NCBI GenBank assembly: GCA_965243605.1
Contig: CBDEVQ010000121.1
Span: 1 to 64,000 of the forward strand
Direction of reading: 5' to 3'
DNA from: JBMYYR01 sp965243605
GTDB taxonomy: Bacteria > Bacteroidota > Bacteroidia > Flavobacteriales > CAJXXR01
DNA length: 64,000 nt
In this document: positions 36,992 to 46,040 of the stretch, one piece after another
Layout of the letters: every line of letters begins with the position of its first letter
Position numbering within the stretch: the stretch's first letter is position 1
Made by a program: the position numbers and the translations under genes
Notes under the pieces: generated by a model
Database searches by the model: none
What the model was told of the DNA's origin: nothing
The model's input: only the letters and a program-made list of their open reading frames with translations

Positions 36992-37453
36992 CTATGGAAT
37001 GATTGGTACATTTTTCTTAAAGCCAGTGTCAAAACAAATAAAAGTATCGGTTCCTGCGACTCCATTAATTAAGTGGACTTGTTTATACAAGATGTCTTTC
37101 AAGTGTTCATTATCTTTTGCAAAGATTAAAATAAAAATTGCATAATTACCCGAAACATAATTGCATTCAACAATTTCACCTATTTGAGACAGTTCTTCCA
37201 TTACAGATTCTGCAAACCGTGCTTCTCTCAAACGAATACCTGTATACGATTTCGTATGGTATCCTAATTTTCGTTCATCCAAGATAAATTCAGCATTCTT
37301 AATAACACCTTCAGCAATCAATTTTTTAATGCGCTGATGTACCAAAGAATTGGAAATATTCAATTCTTGGGCGATTTGTGAGTAAGGTTTTCTAGCATCA
37401 TCTCTTAATTTGATAAGAATTTGCTGATCTATATAATCAAATTGATTATCCAT
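36992..37453 (-). CDS. Lrp/AsnC-family transcriptional regulator
   Basis: 153 residues. The HTH is YSQIAQELNISNSLVHQRIK; the C-terminal RAM effector domain starts at YTGIRLREAR and has SGNYAIFILIFAKDNEHL. It is 9 bp upstream of the YdiJ-like gene on the same strand and divergent from the DUF1338 gene, so it probably responds to lysine or a related amino acid and controls both sides. An inverted repeat at 37489-37505 is its likely operator. Confidence 0.94.
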   Translation of the reverse strand: MDNQFDYIDQQILIKLRDDARKPYSQIAQELNISNSLVHQRIKKLIAEGVIKNAEFILDERKLGYHTKSYTGIRLREARFAESVMEELSQIGEIVECNYVSGNYAIFILIFAKDNEHLKDILYKQVHLINGVAGTDTFICFDTGFKKNVPIIP

Positions 37454-37488
37454 GCATGTATATTAAGTTGATTTGAATAAAGTTAATC

Positions 37489-37589
37489 GTATTACCTTGT
37501 AATACTAATCAAATTAACACAAAACATTAGTTAATAGTGTAAAATTAATCATTTAACACCGCATTAATGTATAATTACACTTAAATTTG
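37489..37589. promoter_or_regulatory. Divergent Lrp / DUF1338 control region
   Basis: GTATTAC CTT GTAATAC (37489-37505) is a perfect 7-bp inverted repeat, flanked by AGTTAATC on the left and TAATCAAATTAAC on the right. It starts 36 bp upstream of the Lrp gene and is the best candidate operator. TAAATTTG at 37582-37589 is a -7 box for the DUF1338 gene. Confidence 0.55.
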
Positions 37590-37611
37590 CCAAAGATTTT
37601 AAAATATAAGC

Positions 37612-38430
37612 ATGACAACTGCGCAAATTTTCGACAAACTTTGGAATGAATATATCCAAAGAACACCTTCAGCTGAAAAAATTAAATCCTTATTTTCTGA
37701 TCAAGGAAATACAGTTTTTAATGACCACGTAGCATTTAGAACATTTGATGACCCTAGAGTAAACATTGAAACTCTAGCGACAACATTTATTAATGCTGGT
37801 TATGAAGAAATAGGTGATTACACTTTTGAAAAGAAGAAATTATACGCTAAACATTTTGAGCATAAATCTGACAAAGATGCGCCACGTGTTTTTATTAGCC
37901 AATTAAAGACTGAAGAGTTTTCTTTGGAATTACGTGCTAAAATAAAGGCTATGATTGATAGCATTCCAACTGAAGAGTTAGCATCTGGTGATTTAGTATT
38001 TAAAGGGAGATTATGGGATACTCCATCTTTTGATATATACGAAGGTTTATTAGAAGAGTCTGAATATGCAGCTTGGTTATATGTTAACGGATTTTGTTCT
38101 AACCACTTTACTGTAGATGTAAACAAACTAGATACATTTGAGACATTACAAGAAGTAAATGCCTTCTTAAAAGACAAGGGACACCAAATGAATGTTTCTG
38201 GTGGAGAGATTAAAGGTAATCCAGAACAGTTCTTAGAACAATCAAGTGTACTTGCTGATCGTATTCCTGTTGAGTTTAAAGAATGTACTAAAGAAATAAC
38301 TTCATGTTATTATGAATTTGCTTTCCGTCACCCAATGGCCAATGGAGAGTTATTTTCAGGATTTGTTGCAGGATCTGCAGATAAGATTTTTGAAAGTACA
38401 GATATGAATGTTGAATTACAACAGGCATAG
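37612..38430 (+). CDS. DUF1338-family dioxygenase (2-oxoadipate dioxygenase/decarboxylase type)
   Basis: 272 residues, the short bacterial DUF1338 form. FNDHVAFRTFDDPRVNIE carries the first putative iron His, YVNGFCSNHFTVDVNKLDTF the second, and SCYYEFAFRHPMANGELFSGF the carboxylate. The characterised relative HglS (YdcJ) converts 2-oxoadipate to D-2-hydroxyglutarate with O2 in D-lysine catabolism. The divergent Lrp gene and the YdiJ-like dehydrogenase support this role here. Two terminators follow. Confidence 0.88.
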   Translation: MTTAQIFDKLWNEYIQRTPSAEKIKSLFSDQGNTVFNDHVAFRTFDDPRVNIETLATTFINAGYEEIGDYTFEKKKLYAKHFEHKSDKDAPRVFISQLKTEEFSLELRAKIKAMIDSIPTEELASGDLVFKGRLWDTPSFDIYEGLLEESEYAAWLYVNGFCSNHFTVDVNKLDTFETLQEVNAFLKDKGHQMNVSGGEIKGNPEQFLEQSSVLADRIPVEFKECTKEITSCYYEFAFRHPMANGELFSGFVAGSADKIFESTDMNVELQQA

Positions 38431-38450
38431 TATTACATATATTTTCACAC

Positions 38451-38538
38451 AAAAAAAGGGCTAGATATTATCTAGTCCTTTTTTTGTTTATTACATTTTC
38501 ATAAAAAAACCATTCATAGTAAACTATGAATGGTTTTT
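38451..38538. terminator. Pair of terminators between convergent genes
   Basis: The first hairpin (38451-38485) has 16-bp arms, AAAAAAAGGGCTAGAT and its near complement, with an ATT loop. The second (38505-38538) has 16-bp perfect arms AAAAACCATTCATAGT and a 2-nt loop. One serves the DUF1338 gene on the plus strand, the other the small membrane protein on the minus strand. Confidence 0.85.
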
Positions 38539-38562
38539 GTTTTATAGCGATTAAAACAACAG

Positions 38563-38802
38563 TTATGCTTTAATATTCTGTTTCTTTCTAGCTGCAAAAT
38601 AAATAACTGTAACAACCATTAAACTTAATAGAACCATGATGATTTCATTATGATCTACAGATAAAGTTGAAATAGAATTTTGCGTTGGTGCACTTGTTGA
38701 TGCTCCTGGGCTATTATGAGGATTCTGATTAGGCATTGGTTGTGCTAAAGATAAACCAATAGTCATAACAGAAACGATTAATGTAACTAAGAATTTTTTC
38801 AT
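38563..38802 (-). CDS. Small exported protein with C-terminal membrane helix and basic tail
   Basis: 79 residues. A signal peptide (MKKFLVTLIVSVMTIGLSLA) is followed by a Pro/Asn/Ser-rich linker, then HNEIIMVLLSLMVVTVIYFA and the tail ARKKQNIKA. The tripartite end (short motif, helix, basic tail) is like PEP-CTERM or PID-CTERM sorting signals processed by exosortase-type enzymes, but the usual motif residues are absent (SVDHN instead of PIDGG). It begins 12 bp after the T9SS protein gene, so it is probably in the same operon. Function unknown. Confidence 0.7.
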   Translation of the reverse strand: MKKFLVTLIVSVMTIGLSLAQPMPNQNPHNSPGASTSAPTQNSISTLSVDHNEIIMVLLSLMVVTVIYFAARKKQNIKA

Positions 38803-38814
38803 GATAAATCTTTT

Positions 38815-40851
38815 TTAGTGGTTATTATTGTTAAGAACCTTTGCATTATATACCTTGTTATTTGCTGTTACTCTAACAAAATAAACTCCTTTTGGATGAT
38901 TTCTAATATCAACTTCGTAAGATTGGAATACTCCTGGATATAGATCTAAAATTAAACGTCCAGAAACATCATACATTTTAAATTCTTGAATTTCTGTATT
39001 CTGTGAGTTTGAACTAATATATACGAAGTTACCTTCCTTAGAGAATATATCAATTTCTTCAACAAAATTTTCTTCTTCTGAGTAACCAAAACGCATAAAG
39101 AAACGATCTTGTTGTTTACTTTGCTTAAACACATTAAAACGGTACGGACCATCTTTAGAGATGTTGTGCATTGTATTTAATAATCTATCAACAATAAATA
39201 CGTCATAGTCTTCTAAGTTTAAACTTTGAGGATCTAATTCAAATTCATAATCTACTCCACCAACTTTTGTTTCAAATCCGATTGGAATATTTTTATTGAT
39301 ATATGACTTATCTACAGATTTAATAGCATACCCCCATTCACTAGAGTGATTATCCTGAGTATAAATATTAATATCACGCTTAGACATTACGTCATCAGCA
39401 TTGATCGATAAATCTTGTTTTAATGTTGCTGCGTTAAAGAATTCCGGATCAATATCATCTGATAAAGCTACAGCTAATTGATTCCATTTTCTAGCTCTAA
39501 CATTTTCTGAAAGGTCACCAGATTGTTTAATATTTAAGAAAGCGATAGGCTCTGAAAATTCTTCCTTTTTAAATAAGCTCTCATCAGCTGATGATCTCAT
39601 AGAGTTATTAAACTCCGTTGTTACAGTTGCATCTTTAGCAGTTGTATGAAAAACGAAGAACCCTTGCCCTGGAGCTAAGTCATTAATAGCTGACATTCCT
39701 GTCACGTCCTCACCTTCTACATTATCTACCCCAACTACAACACCTGCAGCATTTACAACAGCATATCCAGCACTATAATTAGCACCATCTCCTAATACAA
39801 CATCTGTTAGAATTGAAACAGTACGACCTCCGTAATATCCATTTACTTCTGAATTTGAAGCACCTGTTAATGGTTCTGCTAAGTAAGCTGATAAATCTAA
39901 TGAAGATCTATATGGATTACCTATCATGTGCCAGTGTCTATAAAAAGCATCGGCTGGAGCTCTATTTGTAATATCTAAAGTAATTGTACCATCATGGAAA
40001 CCATCAAATGACATAATACTATCTCTAGTAACAGAACCAGTATAAGCAGCAGAAGTATCACCATAATAAACGACAATTGCACGTCCATTATCTACCATTT
40101 GTGGCATAAACTTTTCAGAGAATATCTCTAATCCATTATCTCGTTCAACATGCTGATATGATTTTTCTGAACTATTATAAATAGTAAAATCTTTTCCATC
40201 ACCTAGTTCATCAGATCCTGAAGAACCAGCTGAATCAATAACAGCTAAGTTAGCAGTATCGGTATGATGTCCTGTAACAAAAGAAACGGTCTTGTTATCC
40301 CACAAGTGGATAGAGTATAACTCTCCATCTGCTGGAGTACCAGTTCCAGACCAATATCTTAAAGAATCTCTTTCTGCATTTTTTAAAGAAGGAGCAATGA
40401 TTGTTGAACGTCGATTCTCGAATTCTTCAACATATCTGTATTGTTCATCATCTGTAAAATGTGTATATCCAGGCCCTGTATTTAATATTTCAGAATGATA
40501 TCCTAATTTCAAACCACCTTTAATTTCAGCAACACCTACAGCGGTTGTGCTTTCATCAAAGTCTAATTTCATATTATCTGATAATTCTAAAATAACATCA
40601 GTAATATCTGTTTTAATGGCTACAGTTGCAGCTTGCATTTTAACAGTACTACCAGACGCATCAACCCAAAGATGGGCAGAATCATGTCCTGTAACTGTGA
40701 TACCTGCCAATGTATCAAACATTGAATACAGTGTATCCGTTGATGAGCTAATGTGAAAAGGAACACCACTTGCTCCAGAAATATCCACAATTTGAGCATG
40801 AGTGGCAAGACTTCCCAAACTAAGTCCTAAAATTAATAATTTTGATTTCAT
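38815..40851 (-). CDS. Large secreted protein with T9SS C-terminal sorting domain
   Basis: About 678 residues from the ATG at 40851 (MKSKLLILGLSLGSLATHAQ, signal peptide); the in-frame TTG upstream is less likely. The middle is a Gly/Asp/Ser-rich beta-structured region without a recognised enzyme domain (GFHDGTITLDITNRAPADAF, WHMIGNPYRSSLDLSAYL). The C-terminus (about the last 75 residues) has the type A pattern IQEFKMYDVSGRLIL and HPKGVYFVRVTANNKVYNAK, which directs export through the T9SS and attachment to the surface. An unusual Asn-rich end (NNNNH) replaces the usual terminal lysine. Confidence 0.85.
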   Translation of the reverse strand: MKSKLLILGLSLGSLATHAQIVDISGASGVPFHISSSTDTLYSMFDTLAGITVTGHDSAHLWVDASGSTVKMQAATVAIKTDITDVILELSDNMKLDFDESTTAVGVAEIKGGLKLGYHSEILNTGPGYTHFTDDEQYRYVEEFENRRSTIIAPSLKNAERDSLRYWSGTGTPADGELYSIHLWDNKTVSFVTGHHTDTANLAVIDSAGSSGSDELGDGKDFTIYNSSEKSYQHVERDNGLEIFSEKFMPQMVDNGRAIVVYYGDTSAAYTGSVTRDSIMSFDGFHDGTITLDITNRAPADAFYRHWHMIGNPYRSSLDLSAYLAEPLTGASNSEVNGYYGGRTVSILTDVVLGDGANYSAGYAVVNAAGVVVGVDNVEGEDVTGMSAINDLAPGQGFFVFHTTAKDATVTTEFNNSMRSSADESLFKKEEFSEPIAFLNIKQSGDLSENVRARKWNQLAVALSDDIDPEFFNAATLKQDLSINADDVMSKRDINIYTQDNHSSEWGYAIKSVDKSYINKNIPIGFETKVGGVDYEFELDPQSLNLEDYDVFIVDRLLNTMHNISKDGPYRFNVFKQSKQQDRFFMRFGYSEEENFVEEIDIFSKEGNFVYISSNSQNTEIQEFKMYDVSGRLILDLYPGVFQSYEVDIRNHPKGVYFVRVTANNKVYNAKVLNNNNH

Positions 40852-40869
40852 AACTTTATACAATAAGTT

Positions 40870-41322
40870 CTATTTTATTTTCTTCCAGATAACCTCTTTT
40901 GAATCTGAGATCACTTTATCTATTTCCTTCTGAAAGACCCTTAATTCTCTTGGACCAATACCATTATCTACAACAGATTTGACTTTTGATCCTGTTCTTA
41001 CAGTTACACCACAACTTGGAATATCAGCAACATCTTCCATATAACTGTCCTCCAAATTAAAAAAATCAGATGTTTTGACTAATTCTTCAAATTTTTGAAA
41101 ATCAAAATCAGTCTCTACACTATAAGATCCAATATGTTCAACAAACATATTACCTTTATACAAAATACTTCCGTCTCTATTTAAAGTAATCTGATAAACC
41201 GGACATTTACCATAACATCCAGATCTAGATAAACTTATTGATTCGATCTGGTCATCTTGTCCTTTAAACAATGAACAGCTTGTTAATAATAATACTGTTA
41301 GTATTTGTATTAGTATCCTCAT
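40870..41322 (-). CDS. DUF6438-domain lipoprotein
   Basis: 150 residues. MRILIQILTVLLLTSC is a lipoprotein signal with Cys16. The SRSGCYGKCPVYQITLNRDG stretch, with its two Cys and the following GSILYKGN, is the DUF6438 hallmark, followed by the conserved SCGVTVRTGSKV. The family is widespread in Bacteroidota and uncharacterised. It is immediately upstream of the T9SS cargo gene on the same strand. Confidence 0.85.
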   Translation of the reverse strand: MRILIQILTVLLLTSCSLFKGQDDQIESISLSRSGCYGKCPVYQITLNRDGSILYKGNMFVEHIGSYSVETDFDFQKFEELVKTSDFFNLEDSYMEDVADIPSCGVTVRTGSKVKSVVDNGIGPRELRVFQKEIDKVISDSKEVIWKKIK

Positions 41323-41452
41323 AAAATATGTTTATTTATATACCTAAGACTCTTACATCTAGATATACTCTCTACAAAATTACAATTAAATTTTATTTTC
41401 TTCACTAAACTCGGTGTTAAAAAGAAAAAAAAATAATCATTAATATATTCAT

Positions 41453-44302
41453 TTACAAAACAAAGAGTTTTTTTGCTATTGATTTACCATTCCAACGGAA
41501 TGTTAAAGCATATTGCCCTTTACTTAGGTTTAGATCTTCAACATTTGAACCATTATGAGGTGTTATGTTTTTAGATTGAACTAACTTTCCAGTTGCCAAT
41601 TCATATACAGACAACAACATTTCATTCAATTCCTCGCTATTCCAATTGTAATATAAATCTCCTTGAGATGGGTTTTGATTAATAACTAATACGTCATCAC
41701 TCAATACTCCAAACTCTTCATTAAGTCCAATTATATCAGAAATACTTGTAATGTTGGCTGAAAATATTCCATTACCGTGTGTTGCAACTAAGATTAATCC
41801 ATCTTCTGGTCTTGTAATAACTTGTTCAACAACTACATTTCCAATTTTATCAGGACTTATTTGATACCAAGTTGTACTTTCTGCATTTAATCCAATAGTA
41901 CCATATAATCCAACAGAAGTACCTACTAAGTATAATACCTCTCCATTATTTAATGGCATGATACTCGCCCATCTCGTAGAAGGACCATCTCCTTGTCCAT
42001 TCGATTCCTCTTCTAAATTTCCTGAAACATTTTCCCATGTAACACCTCCATCTAAAGAATGTGCTAAACTATTAACACCGTAATTAGAAAGTACAGTTAT
42101 TACTTCATCTCCGTTATTAGGATTAGATGTAATACAAGATGTATAACCAGCATAGTAAGCAATATTGTTATCAGCATCTCTAAATCCTAATTGCGTAACA
42201 ATAGGATTTGATGAATTGGCATTATCGATTCTAAACGTATGTCTTTGAGAAGTCCCTAAGTATACTCTATGTTGAGGGTTTTCTTTGGTAACATGTACAG
42301 CTGTAATAGAATGCGAACCATTTAAGTTCAAATCATCAGCAATATAATCCCAATTATTACCCCATGCATCAATTGATTCATTTAAAGGTATAGTAGATAG
42401 ACTAGATTGTCTATATAAAGTATCCTTAACTGGATAATACATATAGTCTTCGTCATTTGGATCTACAGCAAATGGATGAATAAATTTAACTCCATCACGA
42501 TCTATTCCTGCTGGGTCTATTCTTTGATAAGCAATTCTATTTCCTTGATTATCCAATGTGAATTTACCGACCTTACCTCTTTGTATAGATAAGTAATAAT
42601 AATCTTCTGCTCCATTTACGTATGAAAACGAACCATCTCCATTATATGGCATTACCCAATCATCCGTCAATACATTACTTTTTGTTACAAAATTTCCATT
42701 ATCCTGAAATCCTCCAATAATGGTATTAGTCGCTTGGTTTTGGTTAATTCCAACAGCATATAATTGTGTCGTAAAATATCCATTATTAAGTGATATCCAA
42801 TTTTGTGTATTACTTAATGGAGCATTAGATTTAAAAATCCCACCATCGTTAATTGAATACAACACACTGGTATCACCTTCATGAAAATAAATAAAATGCT
42901 GATCTGGATGATGATTGGCCGTAATATCCCAATTGGTATCAACAGATGTTGGGTCATACCCTCCTAAAAATTGTGTATTTTGATCTGTTGTAAAACCATC
43001 ATCAGAACGGTAAATATTAGTTCCACCAATATAAATTACATCCGATAATGTAGGATGTACCTTAATGGCCATATCATATCCATTCTGTGTATATAACGTC
43101 GCAAAACTTGTTCCATCATCAGGTAAATTATCACTTAAATCAGTCCAAGTCCCTTGTTCCGGAGTTGTGTTTGCAGAATCATATGTATATTTCCATAAAC
43201 TATTCCAGTCTTCTCCATCAAAAAATGTATTTGTATGTTTACCAAAATTTGGTGTATTCATAAACACATATAGTTCATTTTCATCAGATGGGTTATAATC
43301 AAATACTCCACGTTCATAAGTACCTGGGAAATTTGATGGTGTAATATTATCCCAAGTTACACCATGATCATCAGACCTCCAAAGTCCTTTATCTGAAGTA
43401 GATGCATCTGAATTTATAAATGCATATGTTACACCTGTTGGTGTAACCATAACGTTAGTCGTATAAGCAGGATCTGAACCGGTATTTCCTAAAATTTGAG
43501 CCCAAGTATCACCTCCATCAGTACTTCTCTGTATTCCTTCATAAGTTGCAGCATAAACGATATCTAATGTATCTATACTGTTATCTACAGATACATTCCA
43601 CATTACCTGCCAAGAAACATTAAATAGAGTTGTTACGTCTGTAGATGTAGATTCTATTGGAGACCACGACTCTCCATTATCTTCTGACTTAAACATTCCA
43701 TTACCAAAAAAATATGCACCAGTAGCACTTGCAGAGTTTCCATACCCTTCACCTGTTCCGTAATACCATGTATTCGTTTTACCAGGACGTTTGTCTTGTA
43801 CTATACAAGTTACACTTCCAAATTGGTCATTTGCTGTTTTTTTCTGCCAACTCGCTCCTCCATCAATAGACTTCCAGATACCTCCACTAATACCACCCGC
43901 TATAAGCGTTTGAGAATTATTAATATCTGTTGCAAATGCACGTGTTCTACCACCAACATTAAATGGACCCCTATGCTCGAATTCTACATCAGCACTTAAT
44001 TTTGGTAAAGATTTTGCAAAATCCAATTCTTTAGTCCTAATATTAACAGGTATATCTCCTGTAGTTGGATTTGAATATTTTAAAGTATTCTCCCTATCTA
44101 AAGCTTTTTTATTTTCTTTCGTTAATCTACTTTCAAGTCCTTCAGGGTAAAGTCTACCTTTCTTTTTAGCTTTTTTATCAGCTATTTTCTGTTCTAAAAC
44201 AGTAGTATTAGAATCAACTTTAACCGTTGAATTATGATAAGACCACAATAATGCACCACCTAATAATAACCCAAATGAAGTAATGTATAATGTTTTTTTC
44301 AT
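41453..44302 (-). CDS. Large secreted Asp-box beta-propeller protein with T9SS C-terminal domain
   Basis: 949 residues. An N-terminal signal anchor (MKKTLYITSFGLLLGGALLW) is followed by a charged stretch, then a propeller. At least five Asp-box repeats of the type S-x-D-x-G-x-x-W are visible: SIDGGASW, SEDNGESW, STDGGDTW, SDDHGVTW and SLDGGVTW. FEHRGPFNVGGRTRAFA before the first repeat is typical of VPS10/sortilin-like propellers in Bacteroidota. The last 80 or so residues are a type A sorting domain (LLSVYELATGKLVQSKN, LSKGQYALTF). Sialidase activity is not implied. It starts 3 bp after the preceding lipoprotein gene. Confidence 0.88.
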   Translation of the reverse strand: MKKTLYITSFGLLLGGALLWSYHNSTVKVDSNTTVLEQKIADKKAKKKGRLYPEGLESRLTKENKKALDRENTLKYSNPTTGDIPVNIRTKELDFAKSLPKLSADVEFEHRGPFNVGGRTRAFATDINNSQTLIAGGISGGIWKSIDGGASWQKKTANDQFGSVTCIVQDKRPGKTNTWYYGTGEGYGNSASATGAYFFGNGMFKSEDNGESWSPIESTSTDVTTLFNVSWQVMWNVSVDNSIDTLDIVYAATYEGIQRSTDGGDTWAQILGNTGSDPAYTTNVMVTPTGVTYAFINSDASTSDKGLWRSDDHGVTWDNITPSNFPGTYERGVFDYNPSDENELYVFMNTPNFGKHTNTFFDGEDWNSLWKYTYDSANTTPEQGTWTDLSDNLPDDGTSFATLYTQNGYDMAIKVHPTLSDVIYIGGTNIYRSDDGFTTDQNTQFLGGYDPTSVDTNWDITANHHPDQHFIYFHEGDTSVLYSINDGGIFKSNAPLSNTQNWISLNNGYFTTQLYAVGINQNQATNTIIGGFQDNGNFVTKSNVLTDDWVMPYNGDGSFSYVNGAEDYYYLSIQRGKVGKFTLDNQGNRIAYQRIDPAGIDRDGVKFIHPFAVDPNDEDYMYYPVKDTLYRQSSLSTIPLNESIDAWGNNWDYIADDLNLNGSHSITAVHVTKENPQHRVYLGTSQRHTFRIDNANSSNPIVTQLGFRDADNNIAYYAGYTSCITSNPNNGDEVITVLSNYGVNSLAHSLDGGVTWENVSGNLEEESNGQGDGPSTRWASIMPLNNGEVLYLVGTSVGLYGTIGLNAESTTWYQISPDKIGNVVVEQVITRPEDGLILVATHGNGIFSANITSISDIIGLNEEFGVLSDDVLVINQNPSQGDLYYNWNSEELNEMLLSVYELATGKLVQSKNITPHNGSNVEDLNLSKGQYALTFRWNGKSIAKKLFVL

Positions 44303-44305
44303 GTT

Positions 44306-44878
44306 TTAGTTGTATTTAGTGAATGGTACATGTTGAAACTCACCCTCTACTTTATACAATAAAATTGGAAGATCATTAGTATCAACAGACATTCTATGGA
44401 CTCTGAAATTACCAGAAACAAGATCTAAATCATTTTTAATGTCTTTCACATATACGAAAGAATTAACATTATCTACGCTATCCATCTCAGGAATAAGCGT
44501 AGAAACCTTGTAAGGTTGAGAATCATAAGCATAGAATAAAGTATCTATTTTCATTATAACCTCACCATCTTCAAATGAAAATCTACCTTCTTCAAATTTA
44601 GCTAAAATTAATGTCAAGTTTCTTTTTGTATAAATATCTTCTATCTGGTCTTCTAGACCTTCCATTGGAATTTTAGCAGAATATGCGCTAATAATTAAAT
44701 TACTATCCTCACTTAAAAAAGCATAGTAATCATTAACTGGTTGACTCTCTGAATCATGCTCATAACTAAATGATGATTCATAAGTTACTCCTGAATCGTC
44801 ATCAGTATTACAAGCAACTTGACTTAAAGTCAATATAAAAAAAGCCGAAACGTATGAAATGATCTTGTTTATTTTCAC
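44306..44878 (-). CDS. Lipoprotein of unknown function, probably surface-exposed
   Basis: 190 residues. MKINKIISYVSAFFILTLSQ then VACNTDDDSG is a lipoprotein signal with an Asp-rich stretch after Cys23, the type of signal that directs flavobacterial lipoproteins to the cell surface. The rest is acidic and beta-rich with no known domain. It ends 3 bp before the propeller gene, so the two proteins are made together and may interact. Confidence 0.75.
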   Translation of the reverse strand: MKINKIISYVSAFFILTLSQVACNTDDDSGVTYESSFSYEHDSESQPVNDYYAFLSEDSNLIISAYSAKIPMEGLEDQIEDIYTKRNLTLILAKFEEGRFSFEDGEVIMKIDTLFYAYDSQPYKVSTLIPEMDSVDNVNSFVYVKDIKNDLDLVSGNFRVHRMSVDTNDLPILLYKVEGEFQHVPFTKYN

Positions 44879-44916
44879 GATAAAAATGATTTAAATTTGG
44901 TTTAGCTAAGATATGA

Positions 44917-45969
44917 TTATTTTTTCAGTCTATCTATACCTTCATTAGCAGGTCTATAACCTGGTTTTAATAATAATACAGATGAGTAATCTTCTTTTGC
45001 TTTCGAATTCTTTCCTAGCAACTCATAAATATAACCTCTTGCAAAGTATGCTTGGAAAGCGATATTGTTAACTTCAATAGCTTTAGAAAACAATTCTATA
45101 GCTCTTTCATATTCTTCAAGTTCCGAATTAATAAACCCCATATTGTAATAGATACCATCATTTTCTGGATCTACCTTTATGGCTAAATTATAAAAGTTAA
45201 GACTTTTGTTATAATCTTTTCTTTGTTGATAAAAATATCCAATATTAAAATATATGGTTTTATCATTAGGACGCAAGCTCAATAAATTCTTATAATAATC
45301 TACAGCTAAATCATCATTATTTTCCGCATAAACTTTAGCTAACATAGCTACAGCTCTAGAGAAATCTGGTTTCATTTCTAGTGCATCATGAAAACTACGA
45401 AGTGCTTTTGTTGTATCACCATACTCAAGCATAGACATTGCCTTGAAATAGCTTGCTAAATGCTTCGTTGGATCCAATTCTAGAACTTCATTGGCATACT
45501 TAACACTCGTTTCAAAATCTTGAACAAAAAAGTATAATTCTGAAAGTTTAATTCTACAAGAAATATTTTTAGGATTAAGTGCTGCACATTTCTCCCATAA
45601 ATCTCTGGAGTTTCTGGTATTATTAACTAAAGCACTGTGATTTCCTAAAGCGAGTAGATATTCTTCATTTGTAGAATCTAATTCTAAAGCTTTCTTTAAG
45701 TCATGTTCTGCTGGTACAACTCTTTTATTATCGAGCCACAATTCTGCTCTACTAATATAAAGTTCAGGATTATTAGGGTCTTTATCAATAAGCGTTGTTA
45801 TAGAATCTATTTGACTAATAAAACTTGCTGTACTTTTCACATTTCCTTGTTCAGTATTTTGATCTTGAACTGGTTTTTCAACAACGGTTTTATCTTTCCC
45901 TGTATCATTTGCACACGACAGTAGCATTGTAGCTAATAGAACTGAAAAGAATCGTTTAATATTTTTCAT
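44917..45969 (-). CDS. TPR-repeat lipoprotein
   Basis: 350 residues. MKNIKRFFSVLLATMLLSC is a lipoprotein signal (Cys19), then a polar linker, then about seven tetratricopeptide repeats, for example NPELYISRAELWLDNKRVVP, KTIYFNIGYFYQQRKDYNKS and DGIYYNMGFINSELEEYERA. The final unit is QAYFARGYIYELLGKNSKAK. TPR arrays of this kind scaffold other proteins at the inner face of the outer membrane. The start codon directly follows a terminator-like hairpin and T7 tract (45974-46003), which is unusual. Confidence 0.85.
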   Translation of the reverse strand: MKNIKRFFSVLLATMLLSCANDTGKDKTVVEKPVQDQNTEQGNVKSTASFISQIDSITTLIDKDPNNPELYISRAELWLDNKRVVPAEHDLKKALELDSTNEEYLLALGNHSALVNNTRNSRDLWEKCAALNPKNISCRIKLSELYFFVQDFETSVKYANEVLELDPTKHLASYFKAMSMLEYGDTTKALRSFHDALEMKPDFSRAVAMLAKVYAENNDDLAVDYYKNLLSLRPNDKTIYFNIGYFYQQRKDYNKSLNFYNLAIKVDPENDGIYYNMGFINSELEEYERAIELFSKAIEVNNIAFQAYFARGYIYELLGKNSKAKEDYSSVLLLKPGYRPANEGIDRLKK

Positions 45970-45973
45970 AAAA

Positions 45974-46003
45974 AAATTCGGACTGTAATTACAGCCCGAA
46001 TTT
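45974..46003 (-). terminator. Terminator-like hairpin of recA abutting the next start codon
   Basis: On the minus strand AAATTCGGGCTGTAA pairs with TTACAGTCCGAATTT (one G-U) and is followed by a U7 tract that runs straight into the ATG of the TPR lipoprotein at 45969. It lies 37 bp after the recA stop. It could terminate recA transcription or act as an attenuator; no promoter for the TPR gene fits between hairpin and start codon. Confidence 0.7.
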
Positions 46004-46040
46004 AATCAAATTATAGGTAACTTATTCTAAAGTGAAAAAA

